From Xestospongia bergquistia (taxonomy: Eukaryota > Porifera > Demospongiae > Haplosclerida > Petrosiidae), in assembly GCA_963965975.1 (NCBI GenBank), contig OZ014414.1, positions 7,105,501 to 7,169,500 of the forward strand: a DNA stretch of 64,000 nucleotides, read 5' to 3'. Under the pieces are notes generated by a model. It saw only the letters and a list, made by a program, of their open reading frames with translations. It was not told the origin of the DNA and ran no database searches. Both the position numbers and the translations under genes were made by a program. This document shows, piece by piece, positions 22,590-33,910 of this stretch; position 1 is the stretch's first letter, and every line of letters begins with the position of its first letter.

Positions 22590-23530
22590 TTTGCTTTATA
22601 TTAAAATGGTAAGTTCCAATGGAACAACCTATGTTAAAGGGTCTCTTTAAGGGTAAAAGTAATAACATGTCAGAGTTACTATGCTGGCTGGTGGAACGAT
22701 ATGGTATATCATAATTATATGCCACAACAAAGTGGCCAATCTCTGGAGCCTAGCATCTGCTGCTAAAGAGGGTATCCTCTTTTTGGGACTGAATCTGGAG
22801 GTTAGTGGTTTGTGATAAGTTATAATTGTAAAATGCTATGATTGTAAGAACTTGCAAAAGTTTTTAAGGCCAAAAATAAAGGATAAAGATTCTGTGTCTA
22901 GTTGGGAATAATTACCTTCACTTGATGATAATGTACAGGAAGCAAAAGCAATAGGTTTTTCAATCCATTAGGCATGATATGTGAAATGACAGTATCAACA
23001 TCATAGTTTGACACATCACCTGCTAAAATAATTGAAGGTCTGGGTTGAAGTGAACTAAAACATCATGCAGAATCAAGGACTTCATTTTTTCAAAGGTTTT
23101 CTAGCATTCATAAGACCACTTTCATTTAACATTACATAAAAGTTGATTAAGAGGGTGGAGCACTGAGGCAAAATCACAAACAAATTTAGTGTAGTAATTG
23201 AGGAAGGATTGTAACTTACTAAAACTCCTAGGTGAAGGAGCATTAACAATAGCATCGAACTTACTGTTTGATGTGTGGATTCCCAAAGAATCTACCCAAT
23301 GTCCTAGGTATTTTACTTACATTGAGAAATTCGTATTTTCTGCTCTCCACCCAAACTCCATACAATTGTTACTGAAGTGACACTTCAAGATTCTTCAAAT
23401 GAGCCTCTTGAGTTGCTCTAGTGATTAAAATATCATCAATGTAATATAGAACATTTAGTATACCCTCAAGGATAAAGTCCAAGTTATTTGAAGCAGGATG
23501 GGAGATGTTATTCAAAAAAAGACACCTGAG
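22590..23530 (-). mobile_element. Gypsy-type RT/RNase H fragment
   Basis: The minus strand reads reverse transcriptase from about 23,530 downward: Y-Y-I-D-D-I-L-I (the catalytic Y-x-D-D type box, 23,431-23,454), Q-E-A-H-L-K-N-L, Y-L-G-H-W-V-D (via a frame break), and N-Y-Y-T-K-F-V. It continues into RNase H (D-x-S-N-Y-D-V-D-T-V-I-S-H-I-M-P-N-G near 22,990) and its C-terminal end (22,700-22,800). Stops and frameshifts occur throughout. Sister copies are at 43,437-44,350, 55,140-55,560 and, more rearranged, 32,327-33,910. No LTR is found next to it. Confidence 0.75.
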
Positions 23531-24640
23531 TACCTGAGTAGACATTTATGAGTGTTGATTGTTGCATACTTGCAAAAAACTTCATCTAATAACATCTGCT
23601 GGGGAGGATATGTTATTCGAGAGCAGTGTCTACTCGCCTTAACTTGTGGCTACAATAATGTGTGAGGGATTTTTATATTGCCATTCAGATGCATCCCTTA
23701 CATACATTCATTTTAAAAATTTTCATGTACTTTGTATACATTGTATATATATGAACCACAGAATACTAACACAAGCAAGATAACACATAGTTTGCTTGCA
23801 TAATATAAAACAATCCATTGGGTCATGTTCTAGAATCAGCTGGCATTACAGGGTGTAGCGGATGAAGCTACAAATTATATTAAATGTTACTAATGAATTC
23901 TTAACTTTAGTATTTGAGAAATTATAAACTTCATATTTAATGACTGTTTCAATTGTGAAAAGCAAAGACCATCTCTTCTCTCTAGAGGCGTGGCAAACAT
24001 GTAAGGACGGTATAATGATTCAGAACAGTTTCAAACTTCTAGGGTCCTTCTTGGTGTAACTTGTATGATGTTGTAACTTGCACTTTGAACTCTCTTCTCT
24101 ATTATATGTACATTATTAACTGCTATAGTAATACCTACTTTCTACGATTAAAAGAAACTCCCAGAAATGAGTAAGCAATATATAAATATCTGACATTCCT
24201 TTTCTCATTGGACCATTTTATAATTATGGTATTTTGAGAGATGGACAGAGTGCTATAAGATCGTGTGTGGTTGGCATTAAAGCTGATATGATTGTGGGTT
24301 AGCGAGCTGAAATAGATGGAATAGTTGCCTTGATGAGCTCAATACTTGCACATTGACTTTCAAATGTAGCTTTTAAAGGTATGCTGTTGTTGGTAGATTA
24401 GTGTCAGTGATAATAATATCATTAGATGCTTATGAGATTGTGTCTAATTCTATTAAACTATACAAAAAGTTTATAACTGCTTCTTCAAGTTGTAGCATAC
24501 AATATCATGTTTTACTTTTTGTAGTATTTGGAAGAAAAGAAAATGCTCTTGAGGAAGGTAAGTTATAAGTATTTTGAACTAAACAGAGAATTGCTACTAA
24601 AAGTATCAAAGAAGGTGATACTTTATAGCCATCCTTCAAT
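23531..24640. repeat. 3'-flank module lacking an adjacent transporter
   Basis: Same module order as 44,351-45,430 and 55,561-56,660, including the decayed plus-strand remnant (24,235-24,560). It stops abruptly at about 24,640 inside CCATCCTTCAA and continues as transporter 5' flank, so the expected downstream flank and a transporter copy are missing. Confidence 0.6.
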
Positions 24641-26230
24641 ATAATCATTTTGTTGACATAACTTTACTATTATATTTAACTAGGGACATGAAGAGTATAA
24701 TGAGGTACAGAATGTTTAGATTAGTAAACTTATAGTGTGTATCAGTATACTTATAAGGATATAAATATTGTCCTAATTAAAATTGATATTTTGTACCAAA
24801 TTAGGATAATTATTTTACCTTGAAGAACAGTAGGCCTAACTGAGTTACTTTGATCATATATTAGTTACAAACACAAGGTGACTGTGTTGTCAGACATTTA
24901 ATTAAGACTAAATTGACTGACAGAGAGTTCTCGAGCTAATATTAAATGTATACATGTAGCAAAGATTAATGTAATTGAATTAACAGAACTCTTCTTGTTT
25001 GTCCTCTAGGTAAACAATGGGATACATCTAGATATATGCTATTGTTTATGTTATAGGACAAACAACAAGATAGATATTTTATTGTTTACCTATAAGACAA
25101 ACAACAAGAGTTACAGTAAACAAAATATTGCTAATTTAATTAATGTGATTGATTACAATTTAAGAGTTCAAAGAGTATTTATATTAAACTGAAATATATC
25201 TGTATTTAGCTGTGCAATGTGTAATATTAGAATTATGAGAATGACATGATACACTTTTGTTCTTTCTTTCGTTCTTACTTAATAACTCCAAAAACATGTA
25301 GATTAAGAAATATTTTGAAATATAGAAGAGTATCCATTACTTGAAGCATGATCCCATCACAAAAGGAGGTGTTGTCTCAACTACAAGTTCTATAACTGAC
25401 AATACCTTGAAATATTATAATTTCTGTGAAGAGCAAGAGTGGAACAATGCTTTATATTTGCAAATGTGCATTGACAGGCCAATAGTTGTTGTAATAATTT
25501 GTGGTCATCTGTATCAAACTGAAACATTTGGATTTAATTTATGAATATAAACTTTAATGTCCAGTTCTTTATACTTTATTGAAGATAATGTTATATATAC
25601 ATGTACAGATACCAATTAGACTTAACCCTAAACATCATTATAATAATATATTGTATTACATGTTACTAGAGCTACAACTCAAGCAGAACAGCTGGAACTA
25701 TTACTAAAGTCCACCTTAGAAGTTCAGTTATAAGAGTACCTAGTAGTAGTCATCAAATCTACATCTATATTTTACCTACTATAAGTGGACAACTAAAAAG
25801 AAAAATCTATTGTTTATCCATCAGGCTAAGACGAACAGCTCCATCCAACAGCTCCATGTAATGCTGTGGTTGTAATACGAGATCTTTTGCTAGCTGGAAA
25901 AGATTGTCAATTATGATCAAGCTGTAAACTGGTCATGTCAAATTGTAAAAGTTGCAGAAGTGGGTGGTTTGAAAAAGTATATATTGTTGCATCTCTCCAA
26001 TAGTCTTCACTTACTACTGTTAAAGATGATAATAATCTTAATGATGTCAGTCTTTCCTTGTGATATGGAATTTGAAAGTAATAATCATGCTAGTGAGCAA
26101 ACAATGACCCAAACCCCACCCACTTTAGGTAAATGACTGCAACTAAACAATATCGTAGAGTATGTGATCACTTGTGAGTGATCAATATAAGAAGGTCTTA
26201 ACATATTTTTATGCGAGAGAAGCAAATTTT
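24641..26230. repeat. Duplicate of the T2/T3 spacer (7,250-8,860)
   Basis: Near-identical copy of 7,250-8,860 with occasional substitutions and a small deletion around 25,915. It includes a second copy of the plus-strand remnant (25,341-26,160; the first block keeps its open frame). It is not preceded by a transporter ATG, unlike its twin. Confidence 0.7.
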
Positions 26231-27059
26231 TATTATTTAGCAAGCAATTATAAATAGATATAAAAACATATTTGGGTAGAATACTTATAATTAATGTATT
26301 TCCGTAGTAAAAAGTAATATCATTACTAAGTCATTTTTACATTAATTGCAGCTATATATTACACATATTAAATAGTTGTCTGTCTCATCCTCATCAGCAC
26401 AGTATAACAATATACTATACAGTTTCACTGTTATCTCATGGAAAAAAGTAGAGATTGAATAAATAAAAATGCGTTAATTTTTTTGTCTGTATATTAAATG
26501 GACATGGATAGATAGTGTTGAAGAATTACTAGATGATTGAAGGGATGTTACCAAATTACTACTTGAATTACATTCTTCTAGAGACAGTAAAAGTTGCCAT
26601 AAATATGTTATGCATGATCAGTCCTTAATACTAGCTGACATGTACATGTACATGTAATTGTGTAATATGTTCAATAACAGACAGTAGTGGAAGTAACAAA
26701 CAGTGTATAATATAGTACAGGTACATTAGATTGTAAATATTGTATGAACATAGCACAGCTTAGATTATTATTTTATTATATGATAATTACAGATAAGAAT
26801 AAAGAAAGATACACAAAGTATCATATGTGTGCTATCACATTAACTTACAATTGGCTAGTATAAGGAATATAATAAGTATAATGAGAATAACGACAGTAGA
26901 TGATAATCAAGACTCTGTGTAATGGCTACCACATTTTTAGTAGAACACATATTAATCAAGCAATATTAATCAAGTTGAAGGATTGGAACATAAAAAGACC
27001 ATAAAGTAAAAAGTATTATGTGTTTCTTTTGTAATCAAATGACAATTTGTGCTCCATTG
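26231..27059. other. Gene-poor AT-rich stretch
   Basis: No convincing gene. The first part (26,231-26,370) resembles 60,200-60,300 and 60,810-60,860 near the array edge. A short piece at 26,855-26,910 (GGCTAGTATAAGGAATATAATAAGTATAATGAG) looks like a scrap of transporter tail coding sequence. Confidence 0.4.
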
Positions 27060-28191
27060 TATGTATATGACCAACAGAATACGCACACAAGCAAGATAAC
27101 ACATAGTTTGCTTGTGTTATAAAAAAATCCATTGGGCTATGTTGTTGGCATTACATGGTGTAGTGGATAAAGCTGACAAATTATATTAAGTGTTTCTAAG
27201 CGAATTTTTAACTTTAGTACATGAGAAATTACTTTATACATACTCACTGTTTCTATTGTAAAAAAAACTCTGCTTTCTAGAGGCGTAAGGATGGTATAAC
27301 GAACTGCTTCACTAACTTAAACTTCTAAACTATCTTCTCTATTGTATGTACACTATTAACTGCTGTAGTAACAACTTTCTATGACTTAAAGAAATGAGAA
27401 AACATTATATGACCTGATTTTCAAAAAAACACTGTTATAACATACCAAAAATTAGATTTGCATATTATATATATAGAATGCATATATAGCAACTGTATAT
27501 ATACAAAACTGAGATGTTTGAGATGTTTAACAATGGTTTGTTCACAAATTAGGTCACAATGTTTAGACAGAAGTGGTCCCTTTTTGAAAATGAGGTCACA
27601 TATGTCAATATGCGATATTCATATTATTTCTCTCATTGGACCATTTTATATAGAATAATAATAATTGTATTTTGAGAGATGGACAGAGTGCTATAAGAGT
27701 GTGTGTGGTTGGTATTAAAGCTGATGTTACAGTTACTGTGAGTTAGTTAGCTAAAATAGATGGAATAGTTGCCTTGAAGGGATCTGTGTTTGCACATTAC
27801 CTTACAAGTGTAGCTGTTAATGTACTCTTGTTGGTAGTTTAGTGTCAGTGATAATAATACCATTAGATGTTTATGAGATTGTGTCTAATTCTATTAAACT
27901 GAAAAAAAAGTTCAACTGTCTCTTCAAGTATACAATAATTTTTTTGTAGAATTTAAAAGAAAAGAAAGTGTTCTTGGCAGGTGAATTATAAATATATCGA
28001 ACCAAACAGAGATTAGCTATTAAAACTATCAATGTGCACATGCTAGCAAACAAACTTAACAAATGTCTAATACATTTACAGAATTCTAATAGACACATAC
28101 TATTGATTAAAGTATAACATGGACAGGTTTACTTTGTAAGTAAAAGTTAACAGACACTAAATTAATCATTTATAAACTAAACTAAATGTTA
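27060..28191. repeat. 3'-flank module downstream of T7 with palindromic element
   Basis: The common module with the candidate upstream-exon block (donor-like ACTCAC near 27,243). It also holds a second-subfamily palindromic element at 27,412-27,605 and the plus-strand remnant at 27,690-27,970. Very similar to 34,600-35,727 and 37,740-38,830. Confidence 0.55.
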
Positions 28192-29739
28192 TTAGTCTGT
28201 TGATTCAAGTGATAGTCCCTTCTCTCTTCTGTATTGATCTTTTTGATGCAAATATCTTTCATAATGTTCCTCAGCTATCAAATGTATGTTGACTTCATTT
28301 TCTCTCACTCTAAACTTGTAACGTTTGGCTAGTATCAGGAATATAATAAGTATTATGAGAATAATGACACTCTTTAGTACATGATAGTAAAGACTCTGAC
28401 AGGGTGTTTCTCCTTGGCAACTAAATGGATACTTTCCACTATTATTAATAACATTACCAAGTTGAAATGCTGCATTCCATAGTCCAATCAAGAACCCCCT
28501 CATTTCATGTGGACACTGAGCTATTGTGAACTCTAATAATGTTGGAAAAATGAAAGCAAAAGCAATCCCATGTAAAATTTGAGGAACAATAAATGCTTTG
28601 TATGAAGTAGTATTTAAATTAAAACTGTCACTACAAGCCAACATGACAACATAGTATAATGTAGTCAATAAAGCAAAAGTAACTCCTAAACCGACTCTCT
28701 TGAGCATGCTAGGAATAAATTTATAGAAACATGGATATATCAACAAGTGATAGAGAAGAATAAGAACTACAGCTACAGAGAAGTATAATAAATCCTTATT
28801 GACACAGCATAAAATGAACTGTGAAGTTTTGTTTGAAAGTAAAAAATTGTACATTATTATTTCTCCAGCATAGTTGACGACCACAATAGAAATTAATAAT
28901 GGAATTAGCCTTAAAACAGTTTTAACATCCTCTACCTGCTCCTCTGAGAAAGGTCCACCATACTTGTATTTACCTAAGTCTAGACGTGAAGGATAGTCTT
29001 CCTCCCAGTATGTTAAAGCACTACGATTTCTTGGATATTTGTTTTTTCTGGCATAATTAAGTACTTGACTAATACGTTTGACTGGATTGACAATATGTGG
29101 AGTAGTATCAAGCCAATGTTTAAAGAGATAGTTAGTTATTAATACTACAGATACAGTGAAACCTGATAAGACATATGATATAATCAAAAACTCTTCAAAT
29201 AAACATTGTCCAATTTCAAACAGAAGATAACATAAAGGCGTGCACACAGCATAGCAATAGATAATAGTACTTAGTTCATCAGCTGATGCTCCTATTACTT
29301 GATCAAGACTGAATTGAACAATATTAGAGTAAAAAGAACAACTACCAATTAATTCCAGTATAAAAGCTATGCTGAAGGTTACTAAAGAAAGAATGTCATA
29401 TTCTGGTAAGTACGACTTAATAATAATTGACAAGCCAGTAATTATCCAAGACACAAATGAAAAATGTACACCAACAATGATAGTTTTATATCTACCTGTC
29501 TTTACATCAGCAAGTAGACCAAAGAGTGGAAATGAGATCAGGCATATCAGACACAATCCTATACTGTAAAAAATGTACTGACTTTGATGATGTTCAATAT
29601 TGCTGTTGAGGTAGACTGCTTCACCAATATATAGTATTGAATTGATATGGAAAATCATCAACACATGCATGAGAATGAGAAGTATCACTGATTTAGAACT
29701 AATTCTTCGGTTAGAGCAGGTTAGACTAAGTGTCTTCAT
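28192..29739 (-). CDS. T7: POT/PTR2-family (SLC15-like) membrane transporter
   Basis: A complete frame of 515 residues from the ATG at 29,739. The open frame extends two codons further to a TTG, but all relatives start at this M-K-T ATG, so I chose it. One extra isoleucine in helix 2 (C-L-I-S-F-P) makes it longer than the 514-residue norm. Variable features: V-V-N-Y-A-G-E-I near 287, an S-N-K-T sequon and A-C-S-D-S-F after helix 8. Closest to T9 and T10. The G-R-Y-K-T loop, central loop (D-L-G-K-Y-K-Y instead of K-D-K-Y) and Q-C-P-H-E-M-R-G block are intact. A palindromic element starts about 56 bp upstream. Confidence 0.87.
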   Translation of the reverse strand: MKTLSLTCSNRRISSKSVILLILMHVLMIFHINSILYIGEAVYLNSNIEHHQSQYIFYSIGLCLICLISFPLFGLLADVKTGRYKTIIVGVHFSFVSWIITGLSIIIKSYLPEYDILSLVTFSIAFILELIGSCSFYSNIVQFSLDQVIGASADELSTIIYCYAVCTPLCYLLFEIGQCLFEEFLIISYVLSGFTVSVVLITNYLFKHWLDTTPHIVNPVKRISQVLNYARKNKYPRNRSALTYWEEDYPSRLDLGKYKYGGPFSEEQVEDVKTVLRLIPLLISIVVVNYAGEIIMYNFLLSNKTSQFILCCVNKDLLYFSVAVVLILLYHLLIYPCFYKFIPSMLKRVGLGVTFALLTTLYYVVMLACSDSFNLNTTSYKAFIVPQILHGIAFAFIFPTLLEFTIAQCPHEMRGFLIGLWNAAFQLGNVINNSGKYPFSCQGETPCQSLYYHVLKSVIILIILIIFLILAKRYKFRVRENEVNIHLIAEEHYERYLHQKDQYRREKGLSLESTD

Positions 29740-29794
29740 CTCCAACGAATCAATAATGTAATTTCAGTGTAAATATTAAAATGAAATAACAATG

Positions 29795-30010
29795 TATGAC
29801 CTGATTTTCAATAAGGGACCACTTCTAGAAAAACATTTGTGATCTGAATTGTGAAAAGGGACCATTGTTAAAACACCTCATAAACTTTGTTTATATACAG
29901 TTGTTATATATGTACGACTATTTATTATAACTCTATGTATACAAAGGATGTTTTAACAGTAGTTCCTTTTCACAAATCATGTCACAAATGTTTTGACAGA
30001 AGTGGTTACA
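29795..30010. mobile_element. Palindromic (MITE-like) element 5' of T7, right end truncated
   Basis: Same family as 21,944. The right arm lacks the TCGCTTATTGTAAATCAGG part, so GAAGTGG runs directly into TTACA. An AT-repeat (30,097-30,112) follows in the flank. Confidence 0.6.
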
Positions 30011-30789
30011 TATTGTGATAACTGTATAAATATTCATGCACTTCTCAAGAATTTGCTTGTTTTTGTTTTTTATTTAATTTGCGGTAAAACCTTATAATAT
30101 ATATATATATATATGTATGTATTTATGTATGTATATAGCTCTGTAATATTTTTACACAGCCAATAATCTACGGAAATGAATCACGCTGTTTGCTTAACAT
30201 TTGTGTATCGTATATATATATGCGTATATTTGCATGATACGCAGTTTTTGTGATACGCCTTGTAAATACAACTATGATTCAAGTTATTTATGTCTGTAGT
30301 TGTTGTCACTGTTTCATCAATGACAGTACATCATGTGAGATACATTAAATTAATTCTGACATGATACTGAATGAAAGTAAATTAGTCGATATGCCTGAAG
30401 CCACATTGAAAGATATTAAAGAGGTAGTGTAAGGTACATCATTATTATTTCTTTGATCATGTTATTCAAATCAGTTAGTCACATTTATTGCAATACCCAT
30501 TATGAACAATTTAAATGAAATCTGGATATACATTATAAGTGATAGTTGGGTAATAAAAGAAATAATCAAATAATACAAGAAGTGGCAATTGAATGATCAA
30601 AAAGGTGTTAAATGAATAGTAAATGACTTACTAACCAAGTGATATATGAAAGTGAGATAAAGACATATGAATATGAATATGAACCTTCCACTACTGCAAG
30701 CAATCTGCAATAATCAGTTGTCATCTGTACAATATAATGTGAAATGTGTTCATTGATATATATTTATTTATTTTGGTTAATGTACTTAC
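30011..30789. repeat. 5'-flank repeat of T7
   Basis: Shares the GAATCACGCTGTTTG...ACATGATACTGAATG segment with the other type-A upstream regions, then sequence shared with 39,880-40,190 leading to the spliced gene fragment. Short AT microsatellites occur; no gene is seen. Confidence 0.5.
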
Positions 30790-31407
30790 AATAAAGATCT
30801 TCAAATCCATCATTGCTAAACATAGGAACAGATAGCTCTTCATTAATATCATGAACGACATATTCATTAACTAACACAGGATTGTCACCATATTCCACAG
30901 TAATTTCTTCATTGTAACAGAATGCCCTATCCTCGTCCATCATGGCATCCCATTCTTCTTGTGAGGGTTCACCATTATGATAGACTTCTGCCAACCACTC
31001 TGAATTTTTTATGCATTTTTTCTTTTTCAAGATTAAGAGTAGTAACTTCACAAATTTTCTCAGTGTGACAAGCATACAGCAAAATTTAAATTGCCTTTCT
31101 GATGCGTTTACTTAGAAGTAAAGCAAGATGTCTGGTGAATGTAGGTAGCTTTTCCTTAGGAGCCTTCATGTATACGACCAATGAAGAGGCCAAATCATGT
31201 GTTTAAAACTTTGCATGCTTTTGGCATCGTGCAACACCCAAAATCTGAATAGAAGGAATAAAATTTACTTTGGTCAATAAATATGTCAATAGTACCCCCT
31301 GTCTTTCTTCAGTTTTAAATGTAGAATAAGTTTTATGTAAAAAAAATCAATTGATTTCTCGTATTTGTGTTCATCTCGTGATAAAGCCTTCAGTACGTTC
31401 CTAACAC
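30790..31407 (-). pseudogene. Broken copy of a spliced gene fragment of unknown family
   Basis: Paralogue of 40,200-40,807. The downstream exon (30,790 to about 31,058) is open and reads Y-H-N-G-E-P-S-Q-E-E-W-D, E-Y-G-D-N-P-V-L-V and F-S-N-D-G-F-E-D-L before a GTAAGT donor. The upstream exon has a serine-to-stop change (TCA to TAA near 31,205), and its donor, GTAAGT in the sister copy, is CTAAGT here. Both changes argue that this copy is dead. The protein family is not recognised. Confidence 0.55.
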
Positions 31408-31981
31408 AGTTCTAAGATTTTAATCTGCTGCATCAACTAATATTTTCAAGTGTAAATTATATTGATGATTTATTTGTTTAAACATTTAATCTATCTACAT
31501 TCTTTTAATCATTAGTAATTTTTATATATTTGCTATAATATTGCTTAATAACTTGTGGTCAGTATGAAATTGTTAATTGTGGTATATATGCACTGTTTTT
31601 GTATTTTTGGTCAGTCTTGCTGTGTTGTTGTATTGCTTATTTTGTTCTGTAAACTCTTTGAGTTATTTTATGTTCTCATATAATGCTATATACTTTGTCA
31701 TATCAACAGCTTATAATACAGATATAACAATATTATTTTGTTTTCCCTTTACATATAATGTGATAATTACTCAATCCATAACAATGCTTGCTGTAGTTTT
31801 TTGTATCACAGGACCCACATGATAACTGACATTTCATATCTTGATGTGGTGGTCCTGTTTAAATTTAAATAGCAAGCAAGTAAACTTAAGCAAATGACAC
31901 ATCAATATTGATTAAAGTATAACTGCAAAATTAGTTTTTAAGTAAAGTTAATTAACACTAAATTAATCATTAATAAATTAC
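31408..31981. repeat. Spacer between gene fragment and T8
   Basis: Common transporter 3' flank (TAATCATTAATAAATTA..., GCTTGCTGTAGTTTTTTGTATCACAGGACCC). No gene is seen; one small plus-strand hydrophobic frame (31,577-31,822) lies in repeated flank and is not credible. Confidence 0.45.
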
Positions 31982-32326
31982 CTAAATGTAATTAGTCTGT
32001 TGATTCAAGTGATAGTCCATTTCTTTACTATATTGAATTTCTTGAACCAAATGTCTTTCATAATGTTCCTCAGCTATCAATTGTACATTGACTTCTGACT
32101 CTTGTAACGTTTGGCTAGTATCAGAAATATAATAAGTATTATAAGAATAATGACACTCTTTAATACATGATAGTAAAGACTCTGACAGTGTATTTCTTCT
32201 TGACAACTAAATGGATACTTTCCACTAATATTAATAAGATCACCAAATGCAAGTGCTGCATACCATAGTCCAATCAAACCTCATGTAGACACCGAGCTAT
32301 TGTGAACTCTAATGATGTTGGAAAAG
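31982..32326 (-). pseudogene. T8: 3' fragment of a transporter copy
   Basis: Only the last ~110 codons of the family remain, from the F-P-T-S-L-E-F-T-I-A block (near 32,326) to the tail. Deletions in the M-R-G-F-L and K-F-R-V-R-E segments break the frame, and a one-base loss shifts the final residues so that E-S-T-D is not made. At 32,326 it is fused to gypsy integrase sequence. Confidence 0.8.
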
Positions 32327-33910
32327 ATTTAAACAAATTCATAGGATTCATAGGAGCTGTAGGAGGAGAAGGCTTTACCTCTTGACATACCTGACAAGTC
32401 TTGCATAGTTCTTCAACAAACTTATCTGAGGATGGCCAACAAAAATATATTCTGGTAATAGCCTTCCTTCCAGTCATACCAGGATGAGTCTTGAATAGTT
32501 TGGTTATGATACGTTTTTGCAACTTAGTAGGAATGACTACATGAATTCCCCATATATATAGGAGACAATTCTTCTCAATAGTAAATTCATCTTTACAACT
32601 ATAAAATGACTTAAGAATATTAATTATCAAAATTGGAAGGCCGAGCTGATTTAATATAATGGAAAATTTGAAATAATACAGGGTCACAACAAGTAGCTTG
32701 TTGTAACTCTGTTGCTGTCACAGGCAATGAGTCTGAGTCTATTTGCTTTATGTTAAAAGTAGTTAGTTCTATTGGAACAGCCTATGTTTAAGGGTGTTGC
32801 TAAGGGTAAAAGTGATAACATGTCAGCATTACTATGCTAGCTGGTAGAGCGATATATGGTACATCATAATTATATGCCACAACAAAGTGGCCAATCTCTG
32901 GAGCCTAGCAGCTGCTAGAGAGGGTATCTTCTTGGGACTGAATGTGGAGTTTTGATTAATTATAATTGTAAATGGCATGCTTCTAAGAACTTGTAAAACT
33001 TTTTAAGGCCAAAAATAAGGGATAAATCTTTTTTATCTAGTTGGGAATTGTTATATTCACTTAATGATAATGTACAGGAAAGCAAAAGCAATAGGTTTTT
33101 TAATCCATTAGGCATGATATGTGAAATGACAGTACCAACCTCATAGTTTGACGCATCACCTGGTAAAATAATTGGCAGGTCTGGGTTGTAGTGAACTAAA
33201 ACATCAGAATAAATTAATAGAGACTTTCTTTTTCAAAGGCTTTCTAACATTCATATAACAACTCTATTTAACATTACATAAAAGTTGATTAAGAGGGTGG
33301 AGCACTGAGGCAAAATCACAAACAAATTTACTGTAGTAATTGAGTAAACCAAGGAAGGATTGTAACTTACTAACACTACTAGGTGAAGGAGCATTAACAA
33401 TAGCATCGAACTTACTCTGTGATGTGTGGATTCCTACAGAGTCTACACAATGTCCTAGGAATTCAACTGAAACCTTATAGTCACTACCTATTCGGATTTT
33501 TCCACCTTTCTTTGGGACTGGTACAATAGGAGCGGCCCAATCACTACTTACAACGTTTATGAGAATTTCAGCATTGACTAGTCTATCAAGTTCTACATTA
33601 ATCACTGTCTTGAGTGCTATTGAAACAGACAATCCTGTGTTAATCTCCATACACAACTCAGTGCCATTAACTAAAAAAGTAACTGTTTATGCATATGGGT
33701 TACGAGAGCCTCTATACCCATGTTGAAAATATCTAGTTCCTGCATGTTCCTTAGGAGAAGTCATATCACTATCGATCCTGGTTAAAGCACAATTACAAGT
33801 AGGAGTAACAGTTGTGGGTCAACCATGTCCTTTTGACATACCAATAGTAGCCTTTCTTTTGGCACTTAAAACAAGTTGCATCTTTTAAATGACAGTCTCT
33901 TGAGAGCTTG
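32327..33910 (-). mobile_element. Internally deleted gypsy-type retrotransposon remnant (gag to integrase)
   Basis: Read on the minus strand in order: a gag zinc-knuckle remnant near 33,910-33,840 (C-H-L-K-D-A-T-C-F-K-C); the start of RT (W-A-A-P-I-V-P-V-P-K-K-G-G-K-I-R-I, about 33,540-33,480) jumping directly to post-catalytic RT (V-E-F-L-G-H-C-V-D and L-N-Y-Y-S-K-F-V); RNase H (D-A-S-N-Y-E-V, near 33,150); and its C-terminal end (32,830-32,950). Last comes an integrase zinc-binding region (H-P-G-M-T-G-R-K-A-I, then C-x-x-C in C-Q-V-C-Q; 32,345-32,490). The RT palm with the catalytic Y-x-D-D is deleted. Stops are present. No LTR was found on either side. Confidence 0.8.

Noticed and set aside
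22590..24640. Possible CRISPR-like or regularly spaced repeat structure in the spacers
   Set aside because: The recurrences are long segmental duplicates with kilobase spacing in a eukaryotic genome, not short regularly spaced repeats.
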